Of a stretch of DNA of 14,615 nt, positions 6,382-14,386 are shown piece by piece. Position 1 is the stretch's first letter. Every line of letters starts with the position of its first letter. The DNA comes from Synechococcaceae bacterium WB4_1_0192 (GTDB lineage: Bacteria; Cyanobacteriota; Cyanobacteriia; PCC-6307; Cyanobiaceae). The notes under the pieces were generated by a model. That model had not been told where the DNA came from. It made no database searches and saw only the letters and a list, made by a program, of their open reading frames with translations. Both the position numbers and the translations under genes were made by a program. The stretch spans positions 1-14,615 of the forward strand of contig RFPK01000023.1 of assembly GCA_009926195.1 (NCBI GenBank), read 5' to 3'.

Positions 6382-7650
6382 TCAGCCGGCGGCCTGCTTG
6401 GCCAGCGCCTGTTGCCAGGCGGTATTGAAACTGTCGAGCTGCGCTTCGATCGTGTAGGGCTTGCCGATGGCATCAACCACGGCTTCGGTGGTCTTGAGAC
6501 CGTTGCCGGTGATGTAGGCCACGGTGCGCTCTTCGGGGTTGATCTTGCCCTGCTCCACCAGTTTCTTGAGGACGGCGATGGTGGTACCGCCTGCAGTTTC
6601 GGTGAACACGCCTTCGGTTTCCGCCAACAGCTTGATACCGTCGACAATCTCGGCATCGCTCACATCGGCGATGTTGCCGCCGGTGCGATTGGCGATGTCA
6701 ATGGCGTAGGGGCCATCAGCGGGGTTGCCGATCGCGATCGATTTGGCAATCGTATTGGGCTTCACCGGGGTGATGAAGTCGCGACCTTCACGGAAGGCCG
6801 TGGCGATCGGATTGCAGCCCTCAGCCTGGGCGCCGCTGAAGCGCACGGCCTTCTCCTCCACCAGGCCGCATTTGATGAATTCATCAAAACCCTTGCGGAT
6901 CTTGGTGAAGAGCGAGCCGGAGGCCAGCGGCGCCACGATGTGATCGGGAAGCTCCCAGCCGAGTTGTTCGATCACCTCGTAACCAAGGGTCTTGGACCCT
7001 TCGGAGTAATAGGGGCGCAGGTTGATGTTCACGAAGCCCCAGCCGTAGGTATTGGCCACTTCCGAGCACAGGCGATTCACCTGGTCGTAGTTGCCCTTCA
7101 CCGCCATCAGGGTCGGGTTGTAGATCAGTGTGCCGAGTACCTTGCCCAGCTCAAGATCACTGGGGATGAAAACGCAGCATTCCAGGCCGGCGTGGGCGGC
7201 GATGGCGGCTGTCGAGTTGGCCAGGTTGCCGGTGGAGGCGCAGCTCACCGTCTTGAAACCGAGCTCGCGGGCGCGGGTCAGGGCCACGCTGACCACCCGG
7301 TCCTTGAAGGAGAGCGTCGGCATGTTGACGCCGTCGTTCTTGATGTAGAGGCTCTTCAGGCCCAGCCGTCGGGCCAGGTTGTCCGCCTTGAGCAGCGGCG
7401 TGAATCCCGTGCCGACATCGATCGGATCGCCTTCGATCGGCAGGAAATCGCGGTAGCGCCAGATCGAGGCGGGGCCGGCCTCGATGGTGGCGCGACTGAC
7501 CCGGTTGCGGATCGCCTCGTAGTCGTAGACCACTTCCAGGGGCCCGAAACAGACGTCCTCGCAGACGTGCAGGGCACCGGCCGCGTAGTCGTGGCCGCAT
7601 TCCTTGCAGCGCAGCCCGGTGAAGGTGGCGCGGGAGAGGGTTGCCGTCAC
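6382..7650 (-). CDS. thrC: threonine synthase (PLP-dependent, with N-terminal Cys cluster)
   Basis: A 422-residue fold-type II PLP enzyme that converts O-phospho-L-homoserine to threonine and phosphate. The PLP-binding lysine sits in LSFKDR (K116) and the phosphate/substrate loop is ASTGNLANS (138-146). GTGFTPLLKADNLARRLG (80-97) and the C-terminal AYITGNGLKTTEAV block are typical of bacterial/cyanobacterial ThrC. The N-terminus carries four cysteines (C15, C18, C30, C34), a small zinc-ribbon-like element common in this subgroup. The start is the GTG at 7650, giving MTATLSRATFTGLRCKECG; no clear Shine-Dalgarno is visible. It heads a likely two-gene unit with the MoaD/ThiS-like gene and is divergent from the UPF0182 gene. 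Confidence 0.93.
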   Translation of the reverse strand: MTATLSRATFTGLRCKECGHDYAAGALHVCEDVCFGPLEVVYDYEAIRNRVSRATIEAGPASIWRYRDFLPIEGDPIDVGTGFTPLLKADNLARRLGLKSLYIKNDGVNMPTLSFKDRVVSVALTRARELGFKTVSCASTGNLANSTAAIAAHAGLECCVFIPSDLELGKVLGTLIYNPTLMAVKGNYDQVNRLCSEVANTYGWGFVNINLRPYYSEGSKTLGYEVIEQLGWELPDHIVAPLASGSLFTKIRKGFDEFIKCGLVEEKAVRFSGAQAEGCNPIATAFREGRDFITPVKPNTIAKSIAIGNPADGPYAIDIANRTGGNIADVSDAEIVDGIKLLAETEGVFTETAGGTTIAVLKKLVEQGKINPEERTVAYITGNGLKTTEAVVDAIGKPYTIEAQLDSFNTAWQQALAKQAAG

Positions 7651-7777
7651 GATTGAAGGTCAACAGTGTGTGGACGCTAGCAGTGGCCGACCAAGGGCCT
7701 GACTAAAGCCGAGTCGGAGGATCGGGATTTTTGTGTGATCGGGTCCCGGGTCTGGCAAGCCGGTGTTCTCCTGTGTC

Positions 7778-7805
7778 TTGACCCTGGCCCCGCGCTTCCT
7801 AGCCT
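7778..7805 (+). promoter_or_regulatory. candidate promoter for the UPF0182 gene
   Basis: TTGACC (7778-7783) and TAGCCT (7800-7805) are separated by 16 bases, resembling weak -35/-10 boxes. The GTG start is only seven bases beyond the -10 box and no Shine-Dalgarno is present. If the promoter is real, the mRNA would have almost no leader. Confidence 0.3.
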
Positions 7806-7811
7806 CACCAG

Positions 7812-10649
7812 GTGGCTGATACCCCGCTTTCCCTGTCCCGCGTCCTGCGTCTGCTGGCCGCCGGCGTCGTCGCCCTAGGGCTGCTGGTTCTGTTGCCGCG
7901 CCTGGCGGTGGAGACCCAGTGGTTCGCCCAGTTCGGTGCCCAGGCCGTGCTCTGGCGCCGCTGGATGTTCCAGCTGCTGGCCTTTGCCGTCGTCATGGGG
8001 CTGGGTGTGCCTCTGCAGCTGCAGCAGCTCAACCGCTGCTGGCGCCTGCGTCAGGAGGCTCCGCGCAAGCAACTGCCATCGGCGCCCCTGGTGGCCTTGT
8101 CTCCCCGTCCGTTGCTGGCGGTGCTGATGGCGCTGCTGCTGCTGCTGGCCGGCGGCCTCACCTATCTGTTGGTTCAGGCGAAGGATCTGATCGCTGCTCC
8201 TTTCAGTGGCCGGGTCATCACCGGGATTCCGGTGCTGGCGGATCTGCCGCCCTGGCTGTTCGTCGGCCTGGCGGCCGGCCTGCTGCTGCCCTTGCTGCTC
8301 TGGCCGCTGACGACCTTGCGCATCACCCTGGCGGCGGCCCTGGCCGGCTCGGCCACCGCCATTGCCAGGGGCTGGAGCCTATGGCTGCCGGCACTTCTGG
8401 CCGTTCCGTTCGCAGAGCGGGATCCCGTGACGGGGTTTGACCTCAGCTTCACGGTGCTCCAGCTCCCGGCCCTGCATCTGCTGGTGAGCGTGGTGCTGGC
8501 CCAGGCGGTGGTCGGTCTGGCGGGATGTCTCTGGCTCACCTTCAGTGAGGGCACCAGCCTCTCCGATCTTCGTTTCCCTGGCCTCAGCCGTCAGCAGCAG
8601 CGGGTGCTGCAGCCCCAGCTCGCGGTGCTGGCCCTGATGGCGGCCCTCAGCAATGCCCTGGCGCCCTTTGATCTGATGGTGAGCGGCAGCGGCGTGGCCT
8701 CCGGCGCCGGTTTCGTGGATCTGCACGTGCGGTTGCCGCTGCGGCTTCTGCTGGCAGCGCTGCTGCTGCTCACCAGCCTCGGCCTGTTGGTGCCCCTGCC
8801 GCGGCAGTGGTTGCGGCGCGGTGCCCTCATTCCTCTGGCCACCACGGCCCTGGCGGTGCCATTGGTGGAGTGGATCGTGGCGCCTCTGGTGCAGCGCATC
8901 TGGGTGCAGCCGCGGGAACTGGCCCTGGAGACCCCCTATCTGCGCCGTTCGATCGCTGCCACCCGGCGCGCCTTCGGGCTGGAGTCCGTCCAGCAGGTCA
9001 CGCTGGAGCCGAGGCAGCGCCTCACATCGGCTGATCTGGCCTCCGCTCCTGGCACCCTCAGCAACATTCGCCTCTGGGACAGCAAGCCGCTGCTGGAGGC
9101 CAACCGACAGCTCCAGCAGCTCCGTCTCTACTACCGGTTTCCCTCGGCGGCCGTTGATCGCTATCCCCTCAGCGGCGATCCCGGCCGGCAGGGCTCCCAG
9201 CAGGTCCTGATCGCCGCCCGCGAACTCGACACCGGAGCGCTGCCCAAGGATTCGCGCACCTGGCTGAATCGCCATCTGGTGTTCACCCACGGCTATGGCT
9301 TCACGGTGTCCACGGTGAATGCCTTCGGACCCGATGGGTTGCCGCTCTACTTCGTCAAGGATCTCGGCCGCAGTGGCAAGGTGCAGGGGATTCCCCAGCT
9401 GGGGATCAGCACCCCTGCGGTGCGCCGTGCCCTGCCGGTGGGGCTGCCGCGGCTCTACTTCGGTGCCGCCCGCGCCCCCTATGTGATCGCCCCCACGCAG
9501 GTGCGTGAGTTTGATTACCCCGAAGGCGATCTCAATCTCTACTCCCATTACGACGGCCGTGGTGGTGTCCCCATCCACGGGCCGCTCGATCGCTTGATGG
9601 CGGCGGCCTATCTGCCGGAGCCGCGGCTGTTGTTCACGGGCTCGTTGACGCCACGGTCCCGACTGTTGCTGCGCCGCCAGGTGAACGATCGGCTCGCTGC
9701 CCTGGCCCCGTTCCTGCGCTTCGAGAGTCAGCCCTACCTGGTGACGGCCCGTGTCGCCGGCAGTCCCGGCTACGACCCGCGCCATCACCAGTACTGGATG
9801 CTCGATGGCTTCACCGTGAGCCGCAGCTACCCCTACTCCGATGCCAATAGCTCCGGCATCCGCTATTTCCGCAACCCGGTCAAGGCGGTGGTCGATGCCT
9901 ACAACGGTCAGGTTTGGCTGTATGTGAGCGACTCCCGCGATCCGGTGCTGCGCACCTGGCGTCGTGCCTTTCCCGAACTGTTCCGCCCGCTCTCGGCGAT
10001 GCCGCCGGAATTGCTCAGCCATATCCAGGTCCCCCAGAGCCAGTTCCAGGTGCAGGCCGAGCGTCTGCTGCGCTACCACGTCACCGATGTGCGCACCTTC
10101 TACAACGGCGATGACGTCTGGTCGATTCCGCTGGAGATCTACGGTTCCGCCAATACGCCGGTGCGCCCGTATCACGTCACTGTGCAACTCCCCGGTCAGA
10201 GCAAGCCGGAGTTTGTGTTGCTGCTGCCGTTCACACCCCTCAAACGGCCCAACATGGTGGGCTGGCTTGCGGCCCGCAATGACCCACCCCACTACGGAGA
10301 GCAATTGCTGGTGCGCTTCCCCCAGCAGCGTCTGCTGCTCGGTCCCCAGCAGATCTCGGCCCTGATCGAACAGGATCCGTCCATCAGCTATCAGTTCGGT
10401 CTGTGGAACCGCGAGGGCTCGCGCCTGATCCACGGCAACCTGCTGGTGTTGCCGGTGGGCCGGGGTCTGCTCTATGTCGAGCCGATCTACCTGCAGAGCA
10501 AGAACAATGACCTGCCCACGCTGGTGCGGGTGGTGGTCACTGACGGGACCCGCTTCGTGATGGAGCGCAACCTCGATGATGCTCTCACCAGGCTCACCGG
10601 CACCGCTCCGGTGCCTGTTCCGACCCCGGCGCTGCCGGCAACGCCATGA
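7812..10649 (+). CDS. UPF0182 family integral membrane protein (COG1615)
   Basis: A 945-residue protein of the UPF0182 family, whose function is unknown. The N-terminal third holds about seven or eight hydrophobic segments (near residues 11-29, 51-70, 100-121, 147-168, 216-242, 268-286, 310-330 and 337-360). It is followed by the family hallmark ELALETPYLRRSIAATRRAFGL (369-390) and a large hydrophilic domain likely outside the cytoplasm. Further conserved blocks are GGVPIHGPLDRLMAA, a VKAVVDAYNGQVWLYV stretch and, near the C-terminus, YVEPIYLQSKNNDLPTLVRVVV. Length agrees with the family. The GTG at 7812 is the first start after the candidate promoter and gives VADTPLSLSRVLRLL; there is no obvious ribosome-binding site. 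It converges with fba across a short space containing a terminator. Confidence 0.9.
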   Translation: MADTPLSLSRVLRLLAAGVVALGLLVLLPRLAVETQWFAQFGAQAVLWRRWMFQLLAFAVVMGLGVPLQLQQLNRCWRLRQEAPRKQLPSAPLVALSPRPLLAVLMALLLLLAGGLTYLLVQAKDLIAAPFSGRVITGIPVLADLPPWLFVGLAAGLLLPLLLWPLTTLRITLAAALAGSATAIARGWSLWLPALLAVPFAERDPVTGFDLSFTVLQLPALHLLVSVVLAQAVVGLAGCLWLTFSEGTSLSDLRFPGLSRQQQRVLQPQLAVLALMAALSNALAPFDLMVSGSGVASGAGFVDLHVRLPLRLLLAALLLLTSLGLLVPLPRQWLRRGALIPLATTALAVPLVEWIVAPLVQRIWVQPRELALETPYLRRSIAATRRAFGLESVQQVTLEPRQRLTSADLASAPGTLSNIRLWDSKPLLEANRQLQQLRLYYRFPSAAVDRYPLSGDPGRQGSQQVLIAARELDTGALPKDSRTWLNRHLVFTHGYGFTVSTVNAFGPDGLPLYFVKDLGRSGKVQGIPQLGISTPAVRRALPVGLPRLYFGAARAPYVIAPTQVREFDYPEGDLNLYSHYDGRGGVPIHGPLDRLMAAAYLPEPRLLFTGSLTPRSRLLLRRQVNDRLAALAPFLRFESQPYLVTARVAGSPGYDPRHHQYWMLDGFTVSRSYPYSDANSSGIRYFRNPVKAVVDAYNGQVWLYVSDSRDPVLRTWRRAFPELFRPLSAMPPELLSHIQVPQSQFQVQAERLLRYHVTDVRTFYNGDDVWSIPLEIYGSANTPVRPYHVTVQLPGQSKPEFVLLLPFTPLKRPNMVGWLAARNDPPHYGEQLLVRFPQQRLLLGPQQISALIEQDPSISYQFGLWNREGSRLIHGNLLVLPVGRGLLYVEPIYLQSKNNDLPTLVRVVVTDGTRFVMERNLDDALTRLTGTAPVPVPTPALPATP

Positions 10650-10671
10650 AAAAGGGGCCCTTGCGGGCCCC
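10649..10671 (-). terminator. Rho-independent terminator of the fba transcript
   Basis: A perfect 7-base-pair GC-only stem (GGGGCCC 10654-10660, GGGCCCC 10665-10671) closes on a 4-base loop. Read on the minus strand it is followed directly by five T residues (complement of 10649-10653), the layout of an intrinsic terminator for the fba operon, 40 bases after its stop codon. The T run touches the last base of the UPF0182 stop codon. On the plus strand there is no T run after the stem. Confidence 0.85.
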
Positions 10672-10711
10672 GGCTGAACGATCACCTGGATCGCTTCATT
10701 GGATCAGCGAA

Positions 10712-11785
10712 TCAGGCAGCCACGGCGGTCTTGGGGTCGAGTTCGCCCTTGGCGTACAGACCGGCGTAGTAGTTGATGTCGCGCTGCTTGATCTTGCTGG
10801 CGTTGCCGGCGCACCAGAACTGCTGGTAGCGATCGAGGCACACCTGCTTCATGTAGGCCCGGGCGGGCTTGTTGAAGTGGCGGGGATCGAAGTTGGCGGG
10901 ATCCTTGGCAGCGGCCTCACGGATGGCGGCGGTGAAGGCCAGGCGGTTGTCGGTGTCGATGTTCACCTTGCGCACGCCGTTGCGGATGCCTTCCTGGATC
11001 TCCTCCACGGGCACGCCGTAGGTCTCGGGGATGGCACCGCCGTACTTGTTGATCATGTCCAGCCATTCCTGGGGAACGGAGCTGGAGCCATGCATCACCA
11101 GGTGGGTGTTGGGGATGGCCTTGTGGATCTCGGCGATGCGGCTGATGGCCAGCACTTCACCGGTGGGCTTGCGGGTGAACTTGTAGGCGCCGTGGCTGGT
11201 GCCGATGGCGATCGCCAGGGCATCCACCTTGGTCTTGGCCACGAAGTCGGCGGCCTCGGCGGGGTCGGTCAGCAGCTGGCTGTGGTCGAGCTTGCCCTCG
11301 AAACCATGGCCGTCCTCGGCTTCGCCCATGCCGGTTTCCAGGGAGCCCAGGCAGCCGAGCTCACCTTCCACGCTCACGCCGATGGCGTGGGCCACATCCA
11401 CCACTTCCTTGGTGACGGCCACGTTGTACTCATAGCTGGCCGGGGTCTTGGCGTCGGCCATCAGCGAGCCGTCCATCATCACCGAGGTGAAGCCGTTGGC
11501 GGCGGCGCCGTAGCAGGTGGCGGGGCTGTTGCCGTGGTCCTGGTGCATCACCACCGGGATGTCGGGGTAGGTCTCGACGGCGGCCAGGATCAGGTGGCGC
11601 AGGAAGCTCTCACCGGCGTACTGACGGGCGCCGCGGGAGGCCTGCAGGATCACCGGGGAGTCGGTCTCATGGGCCGCCTCCATGATCGACTGCACCTGCT
11701 CCAGGTTGTTCACGTTGAAGGCAGGGATGCCATAGCCGTTCTCAGCGGCATGGTCGAGCAGCAGCCGAAGCGGGACGAGCGCCAT
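10712..11785 (-). CDS. fba: class II fructose-1,6-bisphosphate aldolase
   Basis: A 357-residue zinc aldolase that joins glyceraldehyde-3-phosphate and dihydroxyacetone phosphate into fructose-1,6-bisphosphate, and the sedoheptulose equivalent in the Calvin cycle; it is cytosolic. The N-terminus is MALVPLRLLLDHAAENGYGI with PAFNVNN after it. VMHQDHG (79-85) contains the zinc ligand and catalytic Asp, HLVMHGSSSVP the glycine loop with another zinc histidine, and VNIDTDNR the phosphate-binding end of the barrel. The ATG at 11785 is preferred over a TTG four codons upstream because GAGG sits six bases before it and the protein then begins like other cyanobacterial CbbA/Fda proteins. Upstream on the same strand is a Gfo/Idh/MocA gene, 94 bases away; an intrinsic terminator follows. 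Confidence 0.95.
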   Translation of the reverse strand: MALVPLRLLLDHAAENGYGIPAFNVNNLEQVQSIMEAAHETDSPVILQASRGARQYAGESFLRHLILAAVETYPDIPVVMHQDHGNSPATCYGAAANGFTSVMMDGSLMADAKTPASYEYNVAVTKEVVDVAHAIGVSVEGELGCLGSLETGMGEAEDGHGFEGKLDHSQLLTDPAEAADFVAKTKVDALAIAIGTSHGAYKFTRKPTGEVLAISRIAEIHKAIPNTHLVMHGSSSVPQEWLDMINKYGGAIPETYGVPVEEIQEGIRNGVRKVNIDTDNRLAFTAAIREAAAKDPANFDPRHFNKPARAYMKQVCLDRYQQFWCAGNASKIKQRDINYYAGLYAKGELDPKTAVAA

Positions 11786-11791
11786 GGGAGA

Positions 11792-11795
11792 CCTC
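11792..11795 (-). promoter_or_regulatory. ribosome-binding site deciding the fba start
   Basis: GAGG on the minus strand, six bases before the ATG at 11785. It overlaps the alternative TTG at 11797-11795, which therefore cannot use it, so the ATG is the likely start. Confidence 0.65.
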
Positions 11796-11879
11796 AAGGG
11801 AGATTGCGGGGGATCCTAACCGGCGCCTTCCGAGCCTCCGGCGCTGCGGTGCGGCGGCTGTGGCCGCTTCGGGGGTGTC

Positions 11880-13001
11880 TCAGAGCACCTGGCGCAGGCC
11901 TGTGTCGGCCGACACCAGCGCCAGGTCGCAGACGCGCTGGCTCAGCGCCGCCTCCGCCAGACCAGGCACCATCGGCCGGCCTTCGCGGATCGCCTCGGCC
12001 CACCACTGGATCAGTCGCTGCACCGGCGCGATGCGGCCATCGGGCCAGGTGCGCTCGAAGGCCAGGGCTGGATCCTCCCGGATCGGCTGCAGGTTGCCGG
12101 CGTCCGGGCCGCTGGCGCTGGCGCGCTGCAGACTGAAGCCGTGGACGTAGTCGGCCTGGTTGGCGGAGCCCAGCACAAGGCTGCCCTCGCTGCCGTAGAG
12201 CTCGATCCAGTAGCCGCGGCCGGGCCGGGTCACCGCCGCCAGGCTCACCTGGGCGGGCAGTCGTTGGCCGTCTGCGGTCTCCAGCTCCAGCTGCAGCAGG
12301 GCGATGTCCTCGGCGTCCACCGCCCCCAGCCGGCCGCTGCCATCGGCCAGGGGGCGGTGCGGGATCGCCAGGCTGCGGCTGGCGCTGACGCTGCGGGTCG
12401 GACCGATCAGCCAGTGCAGGGTGTCGATGGCGTGGGTGCCGAGGGAGCCGAGCACGCCGCCGCCGGCTGCCCGCTGGGAGTACCAGTTCCAGGGCCGGGC
12501 CGCATCGGCCCGGCTGCCCATCAACCAGTCGAGCTTCAGCAACCAGGGGGCGCCCACCGGGGTCTCCTGCAGCAGCGCGGCCAGCTGCTGAAAGCAAGGG
12601 ACGGCCCGGTATTCGAAATCGACCGCCACCGTGACCCCTGCCGCCAGGGCCTGGCGCTGCAGCTCCTCGATCTGGTCGGCGTCAAGAGCCACGGGTTTCT
12701 CCAGCAGCAGGTGCTTGCCGGCGGCGATGGCGGCCTGGGCCAGGGCAAACCGTGGTTGGGGTGGGGTGGCGATCACCAGTGCCTCGACGCGCGGATCCTC
12801 CAGCAGGACGTTGAAGTCGGTGCTGCCCGGCAGCTCAGCGGCGGTGCAGGCCTGATCAAGCCGCTCCCGCCGGGGGTGCCAGAGGGCCACCGGTTCGGTG
12901 AGCGGACAGTCGCGCAGGGCCGGCAGGTGCACCTTCTCGCCGAAGCCGAGCCCGGCGATGGCCACGCCGAGGGGACGCTGTAGCGAAGGGGAGGGAGTCA
13001 C
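11880..13001 (-). CDS. Gfo/Idh/MocA-family NAD(P)-dependent oxidoreductase
   Basis: A 373-residue protein with the two-domain Gfo/Idh/MocA architecture. The N-terminal Rossmann fold carries AIAGLGFGEKVHLPAL (near 14-29) and VIATPPQ, then the diagnostic LLLEKPVALD (98-107) with its catalytic-site lysine. The C-terminal substrate domain includes AGGGVLGSLGTHAIDTLHWL, with the conserved His of the family. Members oxidise or reduce sugars, inositols or biliverdin-like compounds; the substrate here cannot be deduced. It starts at a GTG at 13001, 19 bases after the upstream exported-protein gene on the same strand, so it belongs to the accD-to-fba cluster. A later in-frame GTG (start of VAIAGLG) would remove 12 residues and is less likely. 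Confidence 0.88.
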   Translation of the reverse strand: MTPSPSLQRPLGVAIAGLGFGEKVHLPALRDCPLTEPVALWHPRRERLDQACTAAELPGSTDFNVLLEDPRVEALVIATPPQPRFALAQAAIAAGKHLLLEKPVALDADQIEELQRQALAAGVTVAVDFEYRAVPCFQQLAALLQETPVGAPWLLKLDWLMGSRADAARPWNWYSQRAAGGGVLGSLGTHAIDTLHWLIGPTRSVSASRSLAIPHRPLADGSGRLGAVDAEDIALLQLELETADGQRLPAQVSLAAVTRPGRGYWIELYGSEGSLVLGSANQADYVHGFSLQRASASGPDAGNLQPIREDPALAFERTWPDGRIAPVQRLIQWWAEAIREGRPMVPGLAEAALSQRVCDLALVSADTGLRQVL

Positions 13002-13020
13002 GGGGCGCGCCTGCTGGTGA

Positions 13021-13449
13021 TCAGGAGACTGCCAGCCGGTCGGCCCAGGTGGCGCACACCTCTGCCAGGGTCTCCTCGATCAGGCCATCGCCGGCGGCAG
13101 CCTGCCAGTGGCTGCCCCATTGGGGGATCCCGTTGATCGAGGTGTCACGGAACAGGGACTGGCCGCAATCCACTTCCATCACGTAGAGCTCGCTGGCGGC
13201 GGGTCGCGCCGACGGGTCAGGGCTCTGGTCTGCATCGGCCGCCGGCGGTTGGAAGCGGCTGAGCACGGAGAGATTGCCGTTGCGGTTGAGGCGCAGGCTG
13301 CCGGCATCCCACCACTGGCGCCCCTCGGCGGTGGCCGGGACCTCGTGCCAGTCGACCGGACCGGCCCAGGCCGGCTCCGCCAGTCCCAGCTCGATGCACA
13401 GCAGCAGGGCCGTCAGCAGTCCCAGGAGTCGGCGCGCGGTCACGATCAT
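13021..13449 (-). CDS. small exported protein of unknown function
   Basis: A 142-residue protein that I do not recognise by family name. It has a clear Sec-type signal peptide: MIVTARR, a Leu-rich core (about 8-19) and a likely cleavage after AWA at residue 29. The mature part is about 113 residues, rich in Trp and charged residues, with cysteines in VDCGQSLF and EVCATW that could form a disulfide. Its start overlaps the accD stop by three bases in an ATGA, so translation is probably coupled to accD. The Gfo/Idh/MocA gene follows after 19 bases. It is probably periplasmic or lumenal. Conservation beside accD in related genomes would decide whether it has a linked role. Confidence 0.8.
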   Translation of the reverse strand: MIVTARRLLGLLTALLLCIELGLAEPAWAGPVDWHEVPATAEGRQWWDAGSLRLNRNGNLSVLSRFQPPAADADQSPDPSARPAASELYVMEVDCGQSLFRDTSINGIPQWGSHWQAAAGDGLIEETLAEVCATWADRLAVS

Positions 13450-14321
13450 GCCGCCACCGTGCGCCTGCAGCCGTGCATGGTCAGCAGGCTCGCCAGGGTG
13501 CTGCGCAGGCGCGTGCGCGGCACGATGTGGTCCACAAAGCCGTGGTCGCGTAGGTATTCAGCGGTCTGAAAGTCGTCCGGCAGCTTTTCGCGCAGGGTCT
13601 GCTCGATCACGCGGCGGCCGGCAAAGCCGATCAGCGCCTTCGGTTCAGCCAGGATCAGATCCCCCAGCATGGCGAAGCTGGCGGTCACGCCACCGGTGGT
13701 GGGGTGGGTGAGCAGTGGCATGTAGAGCAGTTCGGCCTGGCGGTGCCGTTCCAGGGCCCCGGAGATCTTGGCCATCTGCATCAGTGAGAGCATCCCCTCC
13801 TGCATGCGGGCGCCACCGGAGGCGCAGACGATCAGCACCGGCACCCGGCGGGCGGTGGCTGCTTCGATCAGCCGGGTGAGCTTCTCGCCCACCACCGAGC
13901 CCATCGAGCCACCCATGAAGCGGAAGTCCATCACCCCCAGCGCCAGGGGGATTCCCTCGACGCGGCAGAAGCCGGTGATCACGGCATCCTTCAGACCGGT
14001 GCTGCGCTGGGTGTCGCGGATCCGATCGGCATAGCTGCGTCGGTCCTTGAAGGCGAGCGGATCGGTGGGTGCCAGGTCGACATCGAGGGCCTCGAAGCTG
14101 CCCTCATCGGCGATCAGGCGGATCCGCTCCTCGCTGAAGATGCGGTGGTGGTAGCCACAGCCGCTGCAGACGCTGGCGTTGGCGGCCAGGTCCTTGCGAT
14201 ACACCACAAGCCCGCATTCCGGGCACTTGCTCCAGAGGCCGTCCTCTTCGTTCACGTCCTGGGCATTGCGCACCGCCGGTGCGGTCTTGCGGCGATCGGC
14301 GAACCAGTCGAACAGCGACAT
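13446..14321 (-). CDS. accD: acetyl-CoA carboxylase carboxyltransferase subunit beta
   Basis: A 291-residue beta subunit of the carboxyltransferase, which with AccA moves the carboxyl group from biotin to acetyl-CoA to make malonyl-CoA for fatty acid synthesis. The N-terminal four-cysteine zinc finger is C33, C36, C52, C55. The crotonase-type core carries FRFMGGSMGSVVGEK, CASGGARMQEG and PTTGGVTASFAMLGD, followed by GFAGRRVIEQT, all standard for AccD. Length is normal for bacteria. The ATG at 14321 starts MSLFDWFADRRK as expected. No strong Shine-Dalgarno is seen. It lies 65 bases after the end of a prepilin peptidase gene on the same strand and overlaps the next gene's start. Confidence 0.96.
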   Translation of the reverse strand: MSLFDWFADRRKTAPAVRNAQDVNEEDGLWSKCPECGLVVYRKDLAANASVCSGCGYHHRIFSEERIRLIADEGSFEALDVDLAPTDPLAFKDRRSYADRIRDTQRSTGLKDAVITGFCRVEGIPLALGVMDFRFMGGSMGSVVGEKLTRLIEAATARRVPVLIVCASGGARMQEGMLSLMQMAKISGALERHRQAELLYMPLLTHPTTGGVTASFAMLGDLILAEPKALIGFAGRRVIEQTLREKLPDDFQTAEYLRDHGFVDHIVPRTRLRSTLASLLTMHGCRRTVAA

Positions 14322-14386
14322 GGGAAGGCGGTGTCGGCAGGAGTCAATCAGCCCATTAAAGGCGCCTCAGCCGCCCCCGACCGCCC

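Noticed and set aside
6412..7656. 414-codon plus-strand open frame over thrC
   Set aside because: Shadow of thrC; no family-like sequence.
7720..7743. Direct repeat GATCGGG twice, 17 bases apart, between thrC and the UPF0182 gene
   Set aside because: Seven-base repeats are expected by chance at this GC content, and the spacing or placement matches no operator I can name.
8379..10685. 768-codon open frame antisense to the UPF0182 gene
   Set aside because: Low-complexity His/Gln/Arg/Gly-rich translation typical of the complement of GC-rich coding DNA; no recognisable domain.
11854..11867. Small hairpin GCGGC-TGTG-GCCGC between the oxidoreductase gene and fba
   Set aside because: Only five base pairs and no T run on either strand, so not a convincing terminator.
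10646..12136. 496-codon plus-strand open frame over fba and the oxidoreductase gene
   Set aside because: Gly/His/Val-rich mirror of fba that also runs through the terminator and an intergenic gap; the minus-strand genes are unambiguous.
11794..12597. 267-codon minus-strand frame overlapping the oxidoreductase gene
   Set aside because: Arg/Ala/Pro-rich out-of-frame reading; the Gfo/Idh/MocA frame carries conserved motifs throughout.
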